Below, piece by piece: positions 52,259 through 61,331 of a stretch of DNA of 64,000 nucleotides. Numbering within the stretch: the stretch's first letter is position 1; the number at the start of each line of letters is the position of its first letter. The DNA is from Mesorhizobium sp. SOD10 (GTDB lineage: Bacteria; Pseudomonadota; Alphaproteobacteria; Rhizobiales; Rhizobiaceae). The DNA lies in the NCBI GenBank assembly GCA_000824805.1, contig CCNA01000023.1, positions 1-64,000 on the forward strand, read 5' to 3'. The position numbers were made by a program, and so were the translations under genes. Below the pieces are notes generated by a model that worked only from the letters and a program-made list of their open reading frames with translations, was not told the DNA's origin and did not search any database.

Positions 52259-52549
52259 ATGAGCAAGAAGGGCTATTGGGTCGCGCTGATCGACGTGCGC
52301 GACCAGGAAATCTATAAAAAATACATCGAAGCCAACGCCAAGGCGTTCGCCAAATATGGGGCGAAGTTCATCGTTCGGGCGGGCCGCTATGAGAACCCCG
52401 AAACGCCGACGGGGAATCGTCATGTGGTGGTGGAGTTCGATTCCTACGACACGGCGGTAGCCTGCTACCAATCGCCGGAGTATCAGGAGGCGTCAAAATA
52501 CAGGCTTGCCAGCTCTACCGGCCATTTCGTCATCGTCGAGGGCGCCTGA
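52259..52549 (+). CDS. DUF1330 family protein
   Basis: 96 residues of the ferredoxin-like DUF1330 family: KGYWVALIDVRDQEIYKKYI, then FVVRAGRYE-type IVRAGRYENPETPTGNRHVV and AVACYQSPEYQEASKYR. A single small alpha+beta domain. Function unknown. It sits between hisH (one base after the stop) and hisA (three bases before), in the operon. Confidence 0.9.
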   Translation: MSKKGYWVALIDVRDQEIYKKYIEANAKAFAKYGAKFIVRAGRYENPETPTGNRHVVVEFDSYDTAVACYQSPEYQEASKYRLASSTGHFVIVEGA

Positions 52550-52552
52550 TCC

Positions 52553-53299
52553 ATGATCCTGTTTCCAGCGATCGACCTCAAGGACGGCCAATGCGTGCGC
52601 CTGAAGCACGGCGACATGGCCACCGCCACCATCTACAACGACGATCCCGCAGCCCAAGCCAAGGCCTTCGAGGACCAGGGCTTCGAGTGGCTGCACGTCG
52701 TCGACCTCAACGGCGCCTTCAAGGGCCAGAGCGTCAATTCGGCGGCGGTCGGCGCCATCCTGAAGGCGACGAAGAACCCGGTGCAGCTCGGTGGCGGCAT
52801 CCGCACCCTGCCGCAGATCGAGGATTGGCTGGATCGCGGCCTCGCCCGTGTCATCCTCGGCACGGTCGCGGTGCGCGAGCCGGAGTTGGTCAAGCAAGCC
52901 TGCAAGGCTTTTCCCGGCAGGATCGCCGTCGGCATCGACGCCAAGGGCGGCAAGGTCGCGGTCGAAGGCTGGGCCGAGGCTTCCGAGCTCGGCGTCATCG
53001 AGCTCGCCAAGAAATTCGAGGGCGCGGGTGTGGCTGCCATCATCTACACCGACATCGACCGCGACGGCGTGCTTTCCGGCATCAACTGGGATTCGACGAT
53101 CCGCCTCGCCGAGGCGGTGTCCATTCCCGTGATCGCATCCGGCGGTCTCGCCTCGATCGCCGATATCGTGCGCATGACCATGCCCGACGCGCAAAAACTC
53201 GAAGGCGCGATCTCGGGCCGCGCCCTATATGACGGACGTATCGACCCGGCCGAGGCGCTGGCGATCCTGCGCGGCGAGCGGGCGGAGGCAGAACAGTGA
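52553..53299 (+). CDS. hisA: Phosphoribosylformimino-5-aminoimidazole carboxamide ribotide isomerase
   Basis: 248 residues, TIM barrel. D8 in LFPAIDLKDGQCVRL and the second acidic residue in YTDIDRDGVLSG are the catalytic pair; GGGIRTLPQIEDW and ASGGLASIADI bind phosphate. It makes the substrate of HisHF. The stop overlaps the start of the arginase-like gene (GTGA). Confidence 0.97.
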   Translation: MILFPAIDLKDGQCVRLKHGDMATATIYNDDPAAQAKAFEDQGFEWLHVVDLNGAFKGQSVNSAAVGAILKATKNPVQLGGGIRTLPQIEDWLDRGLARVILGTVAVREPELVKQACKAFPGRIAVGIDAKGGKVAVEGWAEASELGVIELAKKFEGAGVAAIIYTDIDRDGVLSGINWDSTIRLAEAVSIPVIASGGLASIADIVRMTMPDAQKLEGAISGRALYDGRIDPAEALAILRGERAEAEQ

Positions 53300-54135
53300 A
53301 CATTTCGATCATCCTGGCATCCTATGACAGCGGCCACTTCCACGGCGGCTGCGGCCAGGGTCCGGACGCGCTGATCTCGGGCGGGCTGGCCGAGGCGCTG
53401 AAGCTCGCCGGCCACGATGTCGAGGTGAACGAGATCGGCAAGGTGGTCGAGGACGAAGAAGAGCGAGAGATCGGCACCGGATTTGCCGTCTGCAACGCCG
53501 TTTCTGGCGAAGTCCGCATCGCGCTGGACAAGAAGCGGTTTCCAATCGTGCTGGCCGGCAACTGCCTGACCGCCGCCGGCGCCGTGGCAGGTGCCGGCTC
53601 CGACGCTATCATCTGGGCCGACCAGCATGGCGACCTCAACACGCCGGAAACCACCACAACGGGCTTTCTCGACGGCATGGCGCTGGCGACCGTGCTCGGC
53701 CTCTGCTGGCGATCGATGGCGGCGCAGATCCCGGGCTTCAAGCCGGTCGATCCGGCGCGCTGCGTTCTGGTCAATGGGCGCGACCTCGACGCTGCCGAAA
53801 AGGAACTGCTGGAAAAGCTGCCGATCATCCGGACCGAATGTCCCGATTGGAAGAGCGCGGCGCAAAGACTGAAGGCCGACGGCGCACGCCAGGTCCACAT
53901 GCATGTCGACCTCGACGTGCACGATCCCGAGAAGCTGCAGGCCAACCGCTACACCACGCCCGGCGGTCCCGCGCCGGAGCAGGTGCGCAGCGCGATGTGC
54001 GGTCTTGCCGGCCCGCTCAGCATCGCCGGCCTCACCATCTCCGCCTACGACCCGGCCTTCGACCCCAAGGGCGACGTGCCGCCGCTGGTCGGCGAGCTGG
54101 TGGTCGACCTGCTCTCGACGCTGGAGGGGAAGTGA
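53296..54135 (+). CDS. Arginase/ureohydrolase-fold protein between hisA and hisF
   Basis: 279 residues. The second and third arginase metal motifs are recognisable as IWADQHGDLNTPE (for DAHxD) and HVDLDVHDPEKL (for SxDxDxxDP). The first motif, normally GGDHS with a metal-binding histidine, is here AGNCLTAAG, so one usual ligand is replaced by cysteine. It starts with GTG overlapping the hisA stop and its own stop overlaps hisF, so it is tightly coupled to histidine synthesis. The reaction is unknown; hydrolysis of a guanidino or formimino compound is possible. Confidence 0.82.
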   Translation: MNISIILASYDSGHFHGGCGQGPDALISGGLAEALKLAGHDVEVNEIGKVVEDEEEREIGTGFAVCNAVSGEVRIALDKKRFPIVLAGNCLTAAGAVAGAGSDAIIWADQHGDLNTPETTTTGFLDGMALATVLGLCWRSMAAQIPGFKPVDPARCVLVNGRDLDAAEKELLEKLPIIRTECPDWKSAAQRLKADGARQVHMHVDLDVHDPEKLQANRYTTPGGPAPEQVRSAMCGLAGPLSIAGLTISAYDPAFDPKGDVPPLVGELVVDLLSTLEGK

Positions 54136-54926
54136 TGCTCAAGGCGCGCGTCATCCCTTGTCTGGACGTCAAGAACGGCCGCGTCGTCAAGGGCGTCAAT
54201 TTCGTCGATCTCGTCGATGCCGGCGACCCGGTCGAGGCTGCCAAGGCCTATGACGCTGCCGGCGCCGACGAACTCTGCTTCCTCGACATCACCGCATCGT
54301 CCGACAACCGCGAGACGATCTTCGATGTGGTCGCCAGGACGGCCGAGCAGTGCTTCATGCCGCTCACCGTCGGCGGCGGCGTGCGCCAGGTGGCCGACAT
54401 CCGCAAGCTGCTTCTGGCCGGCGCCGACAAGGTATCGATCAACACCGCGGCGGTGAAGAACCCGGATTTCGTCGCGGAAGCGGCCGACAAGTTCGGCAAC
54501 CAGTGCATCGTCGTGGCGATCGACGCAAAGAAGGTGTCAGCGGCCGGCGAGGCCGACCGCTGGGAGATCTTCACCCATGGCGGGCGCGAGAAAACGGGCA
54601 TCGACGCGGTCGACTTCGCCATGCGCATGGTTGAGCGCGGCGCCGGCGAGATCCTTTTGACCTCGATGGACCGCGACGGCACGAAGGCCGGCTACGACAT
54701 TGCGCTTACGCGGGCGATCGCCGACGCCGTGCGCGTGCCGGTGATCGCATCGGGCGGCGTCGGAACGCTCGATCACCTCGTCGAAGGCATCCGCGACGGC
54801 CATGCGGGCGCTGTGCTTGCCGCTTCGATCTTCCATTTCGGCACCTACACGATCGCCGAGGCCAAGGCGCATATGGCCAAGGCTGGCCTGCCGATGCGGC
54901 TGGACTCGGCCGCCCAGCGGGCTTAA
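54135..54926 (+). CDS. hisF: Imidazole glycerol phosphate synthase cyclase subunit
   Basis: 263 residues, TIM barrel. D11 in VIPCLDVKNGRVVKG and the acid in VVAIDAKKVS are catalytic; GGGVRQVADIRKLLLAGADK and ASGGVGTLDHLVEGI bind phosphate. With HisH it makes IGP and AICAR. The ATG uses the last base of the previous stop codon. Confidence 0.97.
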   Translation: MLKARVIPCLDVKNGRVVKGVNFVDLVDAGDPVEAAKAYDAAGADELCFLDITASSDNRETIFDVVARTAEQCFMPLTVGGGVRQVADIRKLLLAGADKVSINTAAVKNPDFVAEAADKFGNQCIVVAIDAKKVSAAGEADRWEIFTHGGREKTGIDAVDFAMRMVERGAGEILLTSMDRDGTKAGYDIALTRAIADAVRVPVIASGGVGTLDHLVEGIRDGHAGAVLAASIFHFGTYTIAEAKAHMAKAGLPMRLDSAAQRA

Positions 54927-54935
54927 AGCACTGCT

Positions 54936-55259
54936 ATGGCTCAATTTTCGCTCGCCGAGCTGGAAACGATCATCCACCAACGCGCCCATTCCGGCGACCC
55001 CGAATCGTGGACGGCGAAGCTGTTCGCCAAGGGCATGGACAAGGCGGCCCAGAAGCTCGGCGAGGAGGCTGTGGAAGCGGTGATCGCCGCCATCCGCGGC
55101 GACCGCCAGGCTCTCGTTTCGGAAAGTGCCGATCTTCTGTATCATTGGCTGGTCGTTCTCGGCATAGCGGGCATTCCGCTGGACGACGTGCTGAAGGAGC
55201 TTGAGGGCCGCACTGGCCGCTCGGGCATCGCCGAAAAGGCGTCCCGGCCTCACGGTTGA
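54936..55259 (+). CDS. hisE: Phosphoribosyl-ATP pyrophosphatase
   Basis: 107 residues of the MazG-like HisE family: FSLAELETIIHQRAHSGDPE, KLGEEAVEAVIAAIRGDRQA and ESADLLYHWLVVLGIAGIP hold the acidic metal site. It is separate from HisI, which is not in the window. It is followed by coaA. Confidence 0.96.
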   Translation: MAQFSLAELETIIHQRAHSGDPESWTAKLFAKGMDKAAQKLGEEAVEAVIAAIRGDRQALVSESADLLYHWLVVLGIAGIPLDDVLKELEGRTGRSGIAEKASRPHG

Positions 55260-55295
55260 TGGCTCCGGGCTGACGGCGAGGAGGGCAGGAACCCG

Positions 55296-56255
55296 ATGGA
55301 CCAGCTGGCTCCGACCGAGAAGTATTCCCCCTTTCGATTCTTCTCCGCCGAGCAATGGTCGCAGTTCCGCGCGGACACGCCGCTGACGCTCACCGGAGAC
55401 GAGATCGACCGGCTGCGCTCGCTCAACGACCCGGTCGACCTCGAAGAGGTCAAACGCATCTACCTCTCGCTGTCGCGGCTGCTCTCTGCTCATGTCGAGG
55501 CAAGCCAGTTGCTGTTCCGGCAGCGCCAGGCCTTCTTCAAGGCGCAGGACGTCATCAAGACACCCTTCATCATCGGCATTGCGGGCTCGGTCGCGGTCGG
55601 CAAGTCGACCACGGCGCGTGTGCTGAAGGAACTTCTGGCGCGCTGGCCGTCGAGCCCGAAGGTCGATCTCATCACCACCGACGGCTTCCTCTTGCCAAAC
55701 GAGATCCTGCGCCGCGAGAACCTGATGGAGCGCAAGGGTTTCCCGGAGAGCTACGACGTCGGCGCGCTGCTCAGGTTCCTGTCCGGCATCAAATCGGCGC
55801 AACGCAGCGTCCGGGCGCCGGTCTATTCGCACCTGACCTATGACGTCATTCCGGGCGAGTTCGTCACCATCGACCGGCCGGACATCCTGATCTTCGAAGG
55901 TATCAACGTCCTGCAGCCGGGCAAATTGCCGAAGGACGGCAAGATCGTGCCGTTCCTGTCCGACTTCTTCGATTTCGCCATCTATATCGATGCCGACGAG
56001 AAGCTGATCCATCAATGGTACATCCAGCGTTTCATGCGGCTGCGCGAAACCGCCTTCCGCAATCCGGACTCCTTCTTCCACCGCTATTCGCAGCTTTCCC
56101 AGGATGCCGCCCGGGCCATCGCCGAGGGGCTGTGGGCCAACATCAACCTGAAGAACCTGCGCGAGAACATCCTGCCGACCAGGGCGCGGGCCGACCTCAT
56201 CCTGCGCAAAGGCGCCAACCATCTGGTCGAGGAAGTGGCGCTGAGGAAATTGTGA
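55296..56255 (+). CDS. coaA: Pantothenate kinase, type I
   Basis: 319 residues of the PRK/CoaA family: P-loop IGIAGSVAVGKSTTARVL, LITTDGFLLPNEIL, RKGFPESYDVGALLRFLS and FIYIDA-type FAIYIDADEKLIHQWYIQRF. It makes 4'-phosphopantothenate for coenzyme A. Its link to hisE is conserved in Rhizobiales. Confidence 0.97.
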   Translation: MDQLAPTEKYSPFRFFSAEQWSQFRADTPLTLTGDEIDRLRSLNDPVDLEEVKRIYLSLSRLLSAHVEASQLLFRQRQAFFKAQDVIKTPFIIGIAGSVAVGKSTTARVLKELLARWPSSPKVDLITTDGFLLPNEILRRENLMERKGFPESYDVGALLRFLSGIKSAQRSVRAPVYSHLTYDVIPGEFVTIDRPDILIFEGINVLQPGKLPKDGKIVPFLSDFFDFAIYIDADEKLIHQWYIQRFMRLRETAFRNPDSFFHRYSQLSQDAARAIAEGLWANINLKNLRENILPTRARADLILRKGANHLVEEVALRKL

Positions 56256-56329
56256 CCCCCTTAACGGCGCCTTAGGCAATCCCGACTAGTTTTGCGAGCC
56301 AAACTCCAGCGGGTGTCGGGAGGCAACCG

Positions 56330-57367
56330 GTGATCAATGCGGGCAGTGCCGCGGGCCGCAAGACCCCGGTCTATTCACTGGTCATTCCGATCTTCAATGA
56401 AGAGGCGGTGCTGCCGTTGCTTGTCCGGCGGATCACCGCCTTGCTCGACAAACTCGATGCCGTCGCCGAAGCGATCTTCGTCGACGACGGCAGCCGGGAC
56501 ACAAGCGTCATCTTCCTGCGCGGCATGGCCGCTTCGGACCCACGCTTCCGGCTGATCGAACTGTCGCGCAATTTCGGCCACCAGATCGCGATCACGGCCG
56601 GCATGGACGCGGCGGCCGGCGATGCCGTTGTCGTCATGGATGCGGACTTGCAGGATCCGCCCGAAGTGGTGCTCGACCTCATCGCCAAATGGAAGGAGGG
56701 CTATGAGATCGTCTATGCCCGCCGCTCCAAACGCGAGGGCGAAACGCTGTTCAAGCGCGCGAGCGCTAGCCTGTTCTACCGTGCCCTCGAGCAAATGACC
56801 TCGGTGACCATCCCCCGCGACGTCGGCGATTTCCGGCTCGTGGGAAGAAAGGCGTTGGATACGTTCAAGCAGATGCCGGAGCGCGACCGCTTCGTGCGCG
56901 GCATGTTCGGCTGGATGGGCTTCAAGCAGACGGCGGTGTCGTTCGAACGGCCCGAGCGGGCGGCCGGCGAAACCAAATATCCGTTCTGGAAAATGGTGCG
57001 GCTGGCGGTCCATGGCGTCATCAGCTTTTCCGACAAGCCTTTGCGGCTGGCGCTGTGGGCCGGTCTCGCCATTTCCGGCTTTGCCGCCCTGCTTGGTGTC
57101 TATGCCCTGTTCTCCTGGCTGTTTGCCAGCGGGGTCGTCCATGGCTGGACGTCGACGGTGGTGATCATCTCCTTCCTGTCGGGTATCAATCTCTTCATGA
57201 CCGGCGTTATCGGTCTCTATGTCGGCGGGATCCACGCCGAAGTGAAGCGGCGGCCGCTTTACGTCATCGACCGCCTGACCGGCTTTGAGGAAGCCGTGAA
57301 CATGGCTGCCGAGAACAGAACTTGGCCGGCGGCATCATCCTCGACACGTGATAGAAGATTTGGCTGA
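56330..57367 (+). CDS. GT2 family glycosyltransferase, polyprenyl-phosphate type (GtrB/ArnC-like)
   Basis: 345 residues. A catalytic domain (YSLVIPIFNEEAVLPLLVRR, EAIFVDDGSRDTS, VVVMDADLQDPPEVVLDLI, ERDRFVRGMFGWMGF) is followed by two C-terminal membrane helices near 235-305. Such enzymes load a sugar on undecaprenyl phosphate for transfer outside the membrane. The start is GTG at 56330 with GGGAGG upstream. It heads a four-gene cassette with a methyltransferase, a GtrA flippase-like protein and a polytopic membrane protein, each overlapping the next. Confidence 0.9.
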   Translation: MINAGSAAGRKTPVYSLVIPIFNEEAVLPLLVRRITALLDKLDAVAEAIFVDDGSRDTSVIFLRGMAASDPRFRLIELSRNFGHQIAITAGMDAAAGDAVVVMDADLQDPPEVVLDLIAKWKEGYEIVYARRSKREGETLFKRASASLFYRALEQMTSVTIPRDVGDFRLVGRKALDTFKQMPERDRFVRGMFGWMGFKQTAVSFERPERAAGETKYPFWKMVRLAVHGVISFSDKPLRLALWAGLAISGFAALLGVYALFSWLFASGVVHGWTSTVVIISFLSGINLFMTGVIGLYVGGIHAEVKRRPLYVIDRLTGFEEAVNMAAENRTWPAASSSTRDRRFG

Positions 57368-58059
57368 TGGCGGCGCTCTTCGATCAATACCGGTCCACCT
57401 ATAATAGAACCGTCGACGATTCGATCAGCTTCTCCGGCCTGAGGCACGATTTCTTCCTCCAGGCCAAGGTCGAACCGCTGGCCCGGCTTATCGCCGAGCG
57501 CGGCCTTGCCACGCATCAGGCGGGCGTTCGGGCGCTCGATGTCGGCTGCGGCGTCGGCGCGCTGCATCCCTATGTGAGGTCGCTTTTCTCAAGCTTGGAC
57601 GGCTGCGACATTTCGGCAGAATCGGTGGCCCGCGCCCGTGAAGAAAACCCCTGGGTCGCCTACAAGGACTATTGCGGTCCGGCCTTGCCCTATCCGGACG
57701 GCTCCTTCGATCTGGCGTTCGCCGTTTGTGTGGTTCACCATGTGCCGCCGGAGCAATGGGCCGGCTTCTTTGCCGAAATGCGGCGTGTCGTACGTCTGCG
57801 CGGTACGGTCTGTGTGATCGAGCACAATCCTTTCAACCCCTTGACCCGACTGGCCGTGCTTCGTTGCCCCTTCGACGAGGACGCCGTGCTGATCAGCAGG
57901 CACAAAGCCGGTCGATTGTTGAAAGCCGCCGGGCTCCGTGACATCGAAGGCAGGCATTTCCTGTTGCTTCCCTTCGCCAACGCGATAGCACGCAGAACCG
58001 AAGCCTGGTTCTCGCGCCTGCCGCTCGGAGCGCAGTATGTCTGCAGCGGCCGTGTCTGA
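57367..58059 (+). CDS. Class I SAM-dependent methyltransferase in a glycan cassette
   Basis: 230 residues with ALDVGCGVGALHPYVRSLFS, DGCDISAESVARAREE and YPDGSFDLAFAVCVVHHVPP. Its start shares one base with the upstream stop. It may methylate the lipid-linked sugar or a glycan end, which is inference from the cassette. Confidence 0.85.
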   Translation: MAALFDQYRSTYNRTVDDSISFSGLRHDFFLQAKVEPLARLIAERGLATHQAGVRALDVGCGVGALHPYVRSLFSSLDGCDISAESVARAREENPWVAYKDYCGPALPYPDGSFDLAFAVCVVHHVPPEQWAGFFAEMRRVVRLRGTVCVIEHNPFNPLTRLAVLRCPFDEDAVLISRHKAGRLLKAAGLRDIEGRHFLLLPFANAIARRTEAWFSRLPLGAQYVCSGRV

Positions 58060-58468
58060 CCTGCTGGCAAGCCATCGACTGGTCCGGTTTCTGGTGACGG
58101 GCATTGGCGCGACGCTGCTCTATGCCCTGCTTGCGGCCGCGTTCTCAGCGGCTACGCCTATGAAGCCGGCCTTGAGCTCGGTGCTCGCCTATGCCTTGGC
58201 CGCAGTCTTCTCCTATGCCGGGCACAAGTGCTTCACATTCGTCTCCAGCGGGGCGCACCGTTTCGAGGCGCCGCGTTTCGCGGTGCTCACGCTGATCGGT
58301 CTGACGACGTCCTTCGCGCTGCCTGCCTCGCTGACGGACGGGCTCGGCCTGCCGACGCAAATTCCCGTCGCGCTGACCTGCCTGCTTGTTCCGCTTTTCA
58401 ATTATGTGGTGCTTCGCCACTGGGTTTTCGGAAAGGCTCTCGCCGAGCCGGGGAGTGCCACCGAATGA
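58037..58468 (+). CDS. GtrA family membrane protein
   Basis: 143 residues with four hydrophobic helices: RFLVTGIGATLLYALLAAAF, VLAYALAAVFSYAGHKCFTF and VPLFNYVVLRHWVFGK. GtrA proteins are thought to flip or hand over lipid-linked sugars. It overlaps the methyltransferase gene by 23 bases and the next gene by four. Confidence 0.9.
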   Translation: MSAAAVSDLLASHRLVRFLVTGIGATLLYALLAAAFSAATPMKPALSSVLAYALAAVFSYAGHKCFTFVSSGAHRFEAPRFAVLTLIGLTTSFALPASLTDGLGLPTQIPVALTCLLVPLFNYVVLRHWVFGKALAEPGSATE

Positions 58469-60099
58469 ATGCGTTGCAGGACCGCCTGCCAGCGATACCA
58501 CTGCTCCTGACCTTGCTTGTGGCCGGCTACGCAGCCTGGCTGGCCATTACCATCGTGCCGACCAATGTCGACGTTTCATGGTTGTTGGTCGTGTGCGACC
58601 GGCTGCTGAACGGCGAGCATCTACATACCGACGTCATGGAGATCAATCCGCCGTTCTCCGTCTGGATGTACATGCCATTCATGTTTCTGGAGCGGCTGGC
58701 CGGTGGCCGCGCCGAGCTATGGTTGATCCTGGGTGTGATCGGCCTCGCGCTGGCAAGCCTTGCGTTTTCAGCTCGCATTCTGGCGCGTGCCGACCCGACC
58801 TATTTTCGACCTCGTTTCATTTGGGCTTTCCCGGCGGCGTTTCTGCTGATCGTCTGTTTCCACCCGGGTGAATTCGGGCAGCGCGAGCATTTCGCCATCA
58901 TCGCGATCCTGCCATGGATTGCGCTGCAATGCGCCCGTCAGCGCGCATCAGACTTCGCGGCGGGCACGAGATTGGATCAAATGGTGGCGGGCGTGTGCGC
59001 TGCCATCGTGGTCATGGTCAAGCCGCCGCATTTCGCCTTTGCCTTCGCCGTGCCGGCCGCCTGGCTGGCGATCCAGCGTCGGTCCCTCAAGCCGTTGTAT
59101 GTCCCGGAAAACGTCGCTGGCACGGCAATCGTAGCATTCTATGTTGTCTACATTGCTGTGTTCCACACACAGTTCATTACCGAGGTCCTGCCTCTCGCGA
59201 GAGACGTTTATCTGCCCGCGCGGGAGCCGCTCCTGGCGCTGCTGGGCTGGCCCCGGCAGCTCATCCTTCTTACAATTGCGACGGTGCTTCTGGCCGGCGG
59301 CTTCCAGCGCATGCATTGGGACGCCAAAATCCCGCTTCTCGCCGCATTTGGACTGCTTCCCGCCTTTCTGGTCATGGGCAAGGGCTGGCCTAACCATGCC
59401 ATGCCCATGATTATTCTCGGCATCCTTGCGTTTGGTATGCAATTCCTGCACGGCGAGCGTCTAAGCAGATTGAAACCGGTCGGCAAAGTGGCCGCCATTT
59501 TCGGCTGCTTTCTGGTGCTGCTGCCGACGGCCAGAATTCAATGGCTCATACTGAATAACGACAATGGCGCACTGGAACGCTCCATCGCTTCAATTCAACA
59601 GGTCGATCGCAGCCCGACGATCGCCTCGCTCGCAGCCTGGCTGCAAATAGCACATCCGCTCTCGCGACGGGTCGACGGCCACTTCGTCTCACGATACCCA
59701 TCGGCATGGGCGGTCTTCAATGCCAACCAGCTCGCCGAAACAGGCGACGATCCGCAACGGAAACGTCGGCTTGTCGACATACGCGATAAGCTGATTGGAC
59801 AACTGGCCGACGAGATTGCCTCCAAGAGACCGGATGTCGTGCTCTATAGCGACGCAACCGGACCAGACTGGGACAACCTTATGCTGCGCGATCCAAGAAT
59901 CGCAGTCGAATTGCAGCAATACAGCATCCTGCACCAGGAGCCGGGGATAACGGTATATTTCCGCAAGGATTTCGCTGCCGGCGGTGACGCGGCGAAACAC
60001 CGAACCGCGGAGGACGCTGCTCCAGCCCTAACGACGGGCCGTTCTATGTCGTGGCAGGCTCCCTGCCCATTTCAGCCCTGCGGTTTCGGGCATTTATAG
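58465..60099 (+). CDS. Polytopic membrane protein, probable GT-C-type glycosyltransferase
   Basis: 544 residues with about ten hydrophobic helices and a soluble C-terminal part. An acidic pair in the first loop (VMEINPPFSVWMYM) and HPGEFGQREHFAIIA recall lipid-linked-sugar-using GT-C enzymes. It begins in the GtrA stop (ATGA). No named family is certain. The product presumably transfers the sugar made by the GT2 and GtrA proteins. The 3' end overlaps the convergent GT87-like gene by 56 bases. Local G+C falls towards the 3' end. Confidence 0.8.
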   Translation: MNALQDRLPAIPLLLTLLVAGYAAWLAITIVPTNVDVSWLLVVCDRLLNGEHLHTDVMEINPPFSVWMYMPFMFLERLAGGRAELWLILGVIGLALASLAFSARILARADPTYFRPRFIWAFPAAFLLIVCFHPGEFGQREHFAIIAILPWIALQCARQRASDFAAGTRLDQMVAGVCAAIVVMVKPPHFAFAFAVPAAWLAIQRRSLKPLYVPENVAGTAIVAFYVVYIAVFHTQFITEVLPLARDVYLPAREPLLALLGWPRQLILLTIATVLLAGGFQRMHWDAKIPLLAAFGLLPAFLVMGKGWPNHAMPMIILGILAFGMQFLHGERLSRLKPVGKVAAIFGCFLVLLPTARIQWLILNNDNGALERSIASIQQVDRSPTIASLAAWLQIAHPLSRRVDGHFVSRYPSAWAVFNANQLAETGDDPQRKRRLVDIRDKLIGQLADEIASKRPDVVLYSDATGPDWDNLMLRDPRIAVELQQYSILHQEPGITVYFRKDFAAGGDAAKHRTAEDAAPALTTGRSMSWQAPCPFQPCGFGHL

Positions 60100-61258
60100 A
60101 AATCAGCATCCAGGCGCCGAGCGAGAGCTGCACCAGAACACCAACGGAAAACCCGGCATTGTTCAAGATATGGGCGACGAACGGCCAGAGCCAGAAAATC
60201 GCCAGTATCAGCCGAGGCGGCCTCGAAACCATCGCGGCAAGCATCGCGACCGCTACGGCCACACTGATCGTGTCGTAGGTGTAGCCGTAGGGCGTGGCCA
60301 GGATCGCAAGGACAGCGGTAAGCACCACGCGTTCCTGATGCGAGACGGCGCGCCCCGGCCACCACAGCCAGATCGCCGCGGCGATGGAAGCGATGGTCGC
60401 GACCGCCTGGACGCCATAGGCGGGGGTGAGTCCGAGGCCGACGGCTCTCGCCGTGAAGAACACCGTTGTCGCGTTATACTGGTAGGGTTGCGGATAAGGC
60501 GCCTCCATGATCGCCGTCATCAAGGGACGGGTTTCGGTCAGGAACAGGCGCCAGACATCGAAACCGAAGAACAGGCCGGTAGCGACGGCGATCACGACGC
60601 TGGTGCCGACGGCCGCGAGAATGGCGCGCCAGTTGCCGCTGGCGACAAGGCAGAAGGGCACGAGAATGCCGAGATGCGGTTTGATCGTCAGCAGGCCGAA
60701 CAGGACCCCGGCCAGCAGCGGACGCCTGGGTGCCACGGCGAGGCCTCCGATCAGCAAGGCGGTGGTCAACGCGCCGTTCTGGCCGAACACCGAGTTCAAG
60801 ATAACGGCCGGACTGAAGACAATGGCCAGTTCCAGGGCCGTCCCGAGCTTCAGCGGCCGTATGGCCAACCACAGACACAGCACGGTCCCGACCGTCCAGA
60901 TCAGATAGGCAGGCAGGATCGGCAAGGTGGCAAGCGGAACGCCGAGCAGGAGGATGTTCGGCGGATAGCTCCACTCCTGGTTAGGAAGGTCGGGCGAGAA
61001 CATGGCGCGCAACGCCGCGCGGTAGGCATCCACGTCGAAGAGGGTGGCGACATGGCCGTCGATGGCCAGGCGGGAACCAGCCCAGAGATTGGTGAAGTCC
61101 CAATAGGGGAGCCTGTGCGAAAGTTCGGAAAACCCTCGGTCGTCGAGATTCCACAACATGCTCAGGTAGAATTTGGTCATCCACAGGGCGATGATCGACA
61201 CGACCGTGACGATGGCCACGTCCAAGAGGCTTCTGGTCCTGATCCAGTCCGGTTGCAT
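60044..61258 (-). CDS. DUF2029/GT87 family membrane glycosyltransferase
   Basis: 404 residues with about ten hydrophobic helices. The first loop holds YWDFTNLWAGSRLAIDG, and NQEWSYPPNILLLGVPLATL follows; this is the DUF2029 (GT87) pattern, as in mannosyltransferases that use polyprenyl-phosphate donors. FGQNGALTTALLIGGLAV and TIKPHLGILVPFCLVASGNW support it. It converges with the cassette above. Confidence 0.86.
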   Translation of the reverse strand: MQPDWIRTRSLLDVAIVTVVSIIALWMTKFYLSMLWNLDDRGFSELSHRLPYWDFTNLWAGSRLAIDGHVATLFDVDAYRAALRAMFSPDLPNQEWSYPPNILLLGVPLATLPILPAYLIWTVGTVLCLWLAIRPLKLGTALELAIVFSPAVILNSVFGQNGALTTALLIGGLAVAPRRPLLAGVLFGLLTIKPHLGILVPFCLVASGNWRAILAAVGTSVVIAVATGLFFGFDVWRLFLTETRPLMTAIMEAPYPQPYQYNATTVFFTARAVGLGLTPAYGVQAVATIASIAAAIWLWWPGRAVSHQERVVLTAVLAILATPYGYTYDTISVAVAVAMLAAMVSRPPRLILAIFWLWPFVAHILNNAGFSVGVLVQLSLGAWMLISINARNRRAEMGREPATT

Positions 61259-61331
61259 GGCGACCTCGGTTTCGCAACCGCGGTTGTAGCCCTTGTGTCC
61301 TTAAGATGGCGTTGCCCGACGGCAGGGATGC

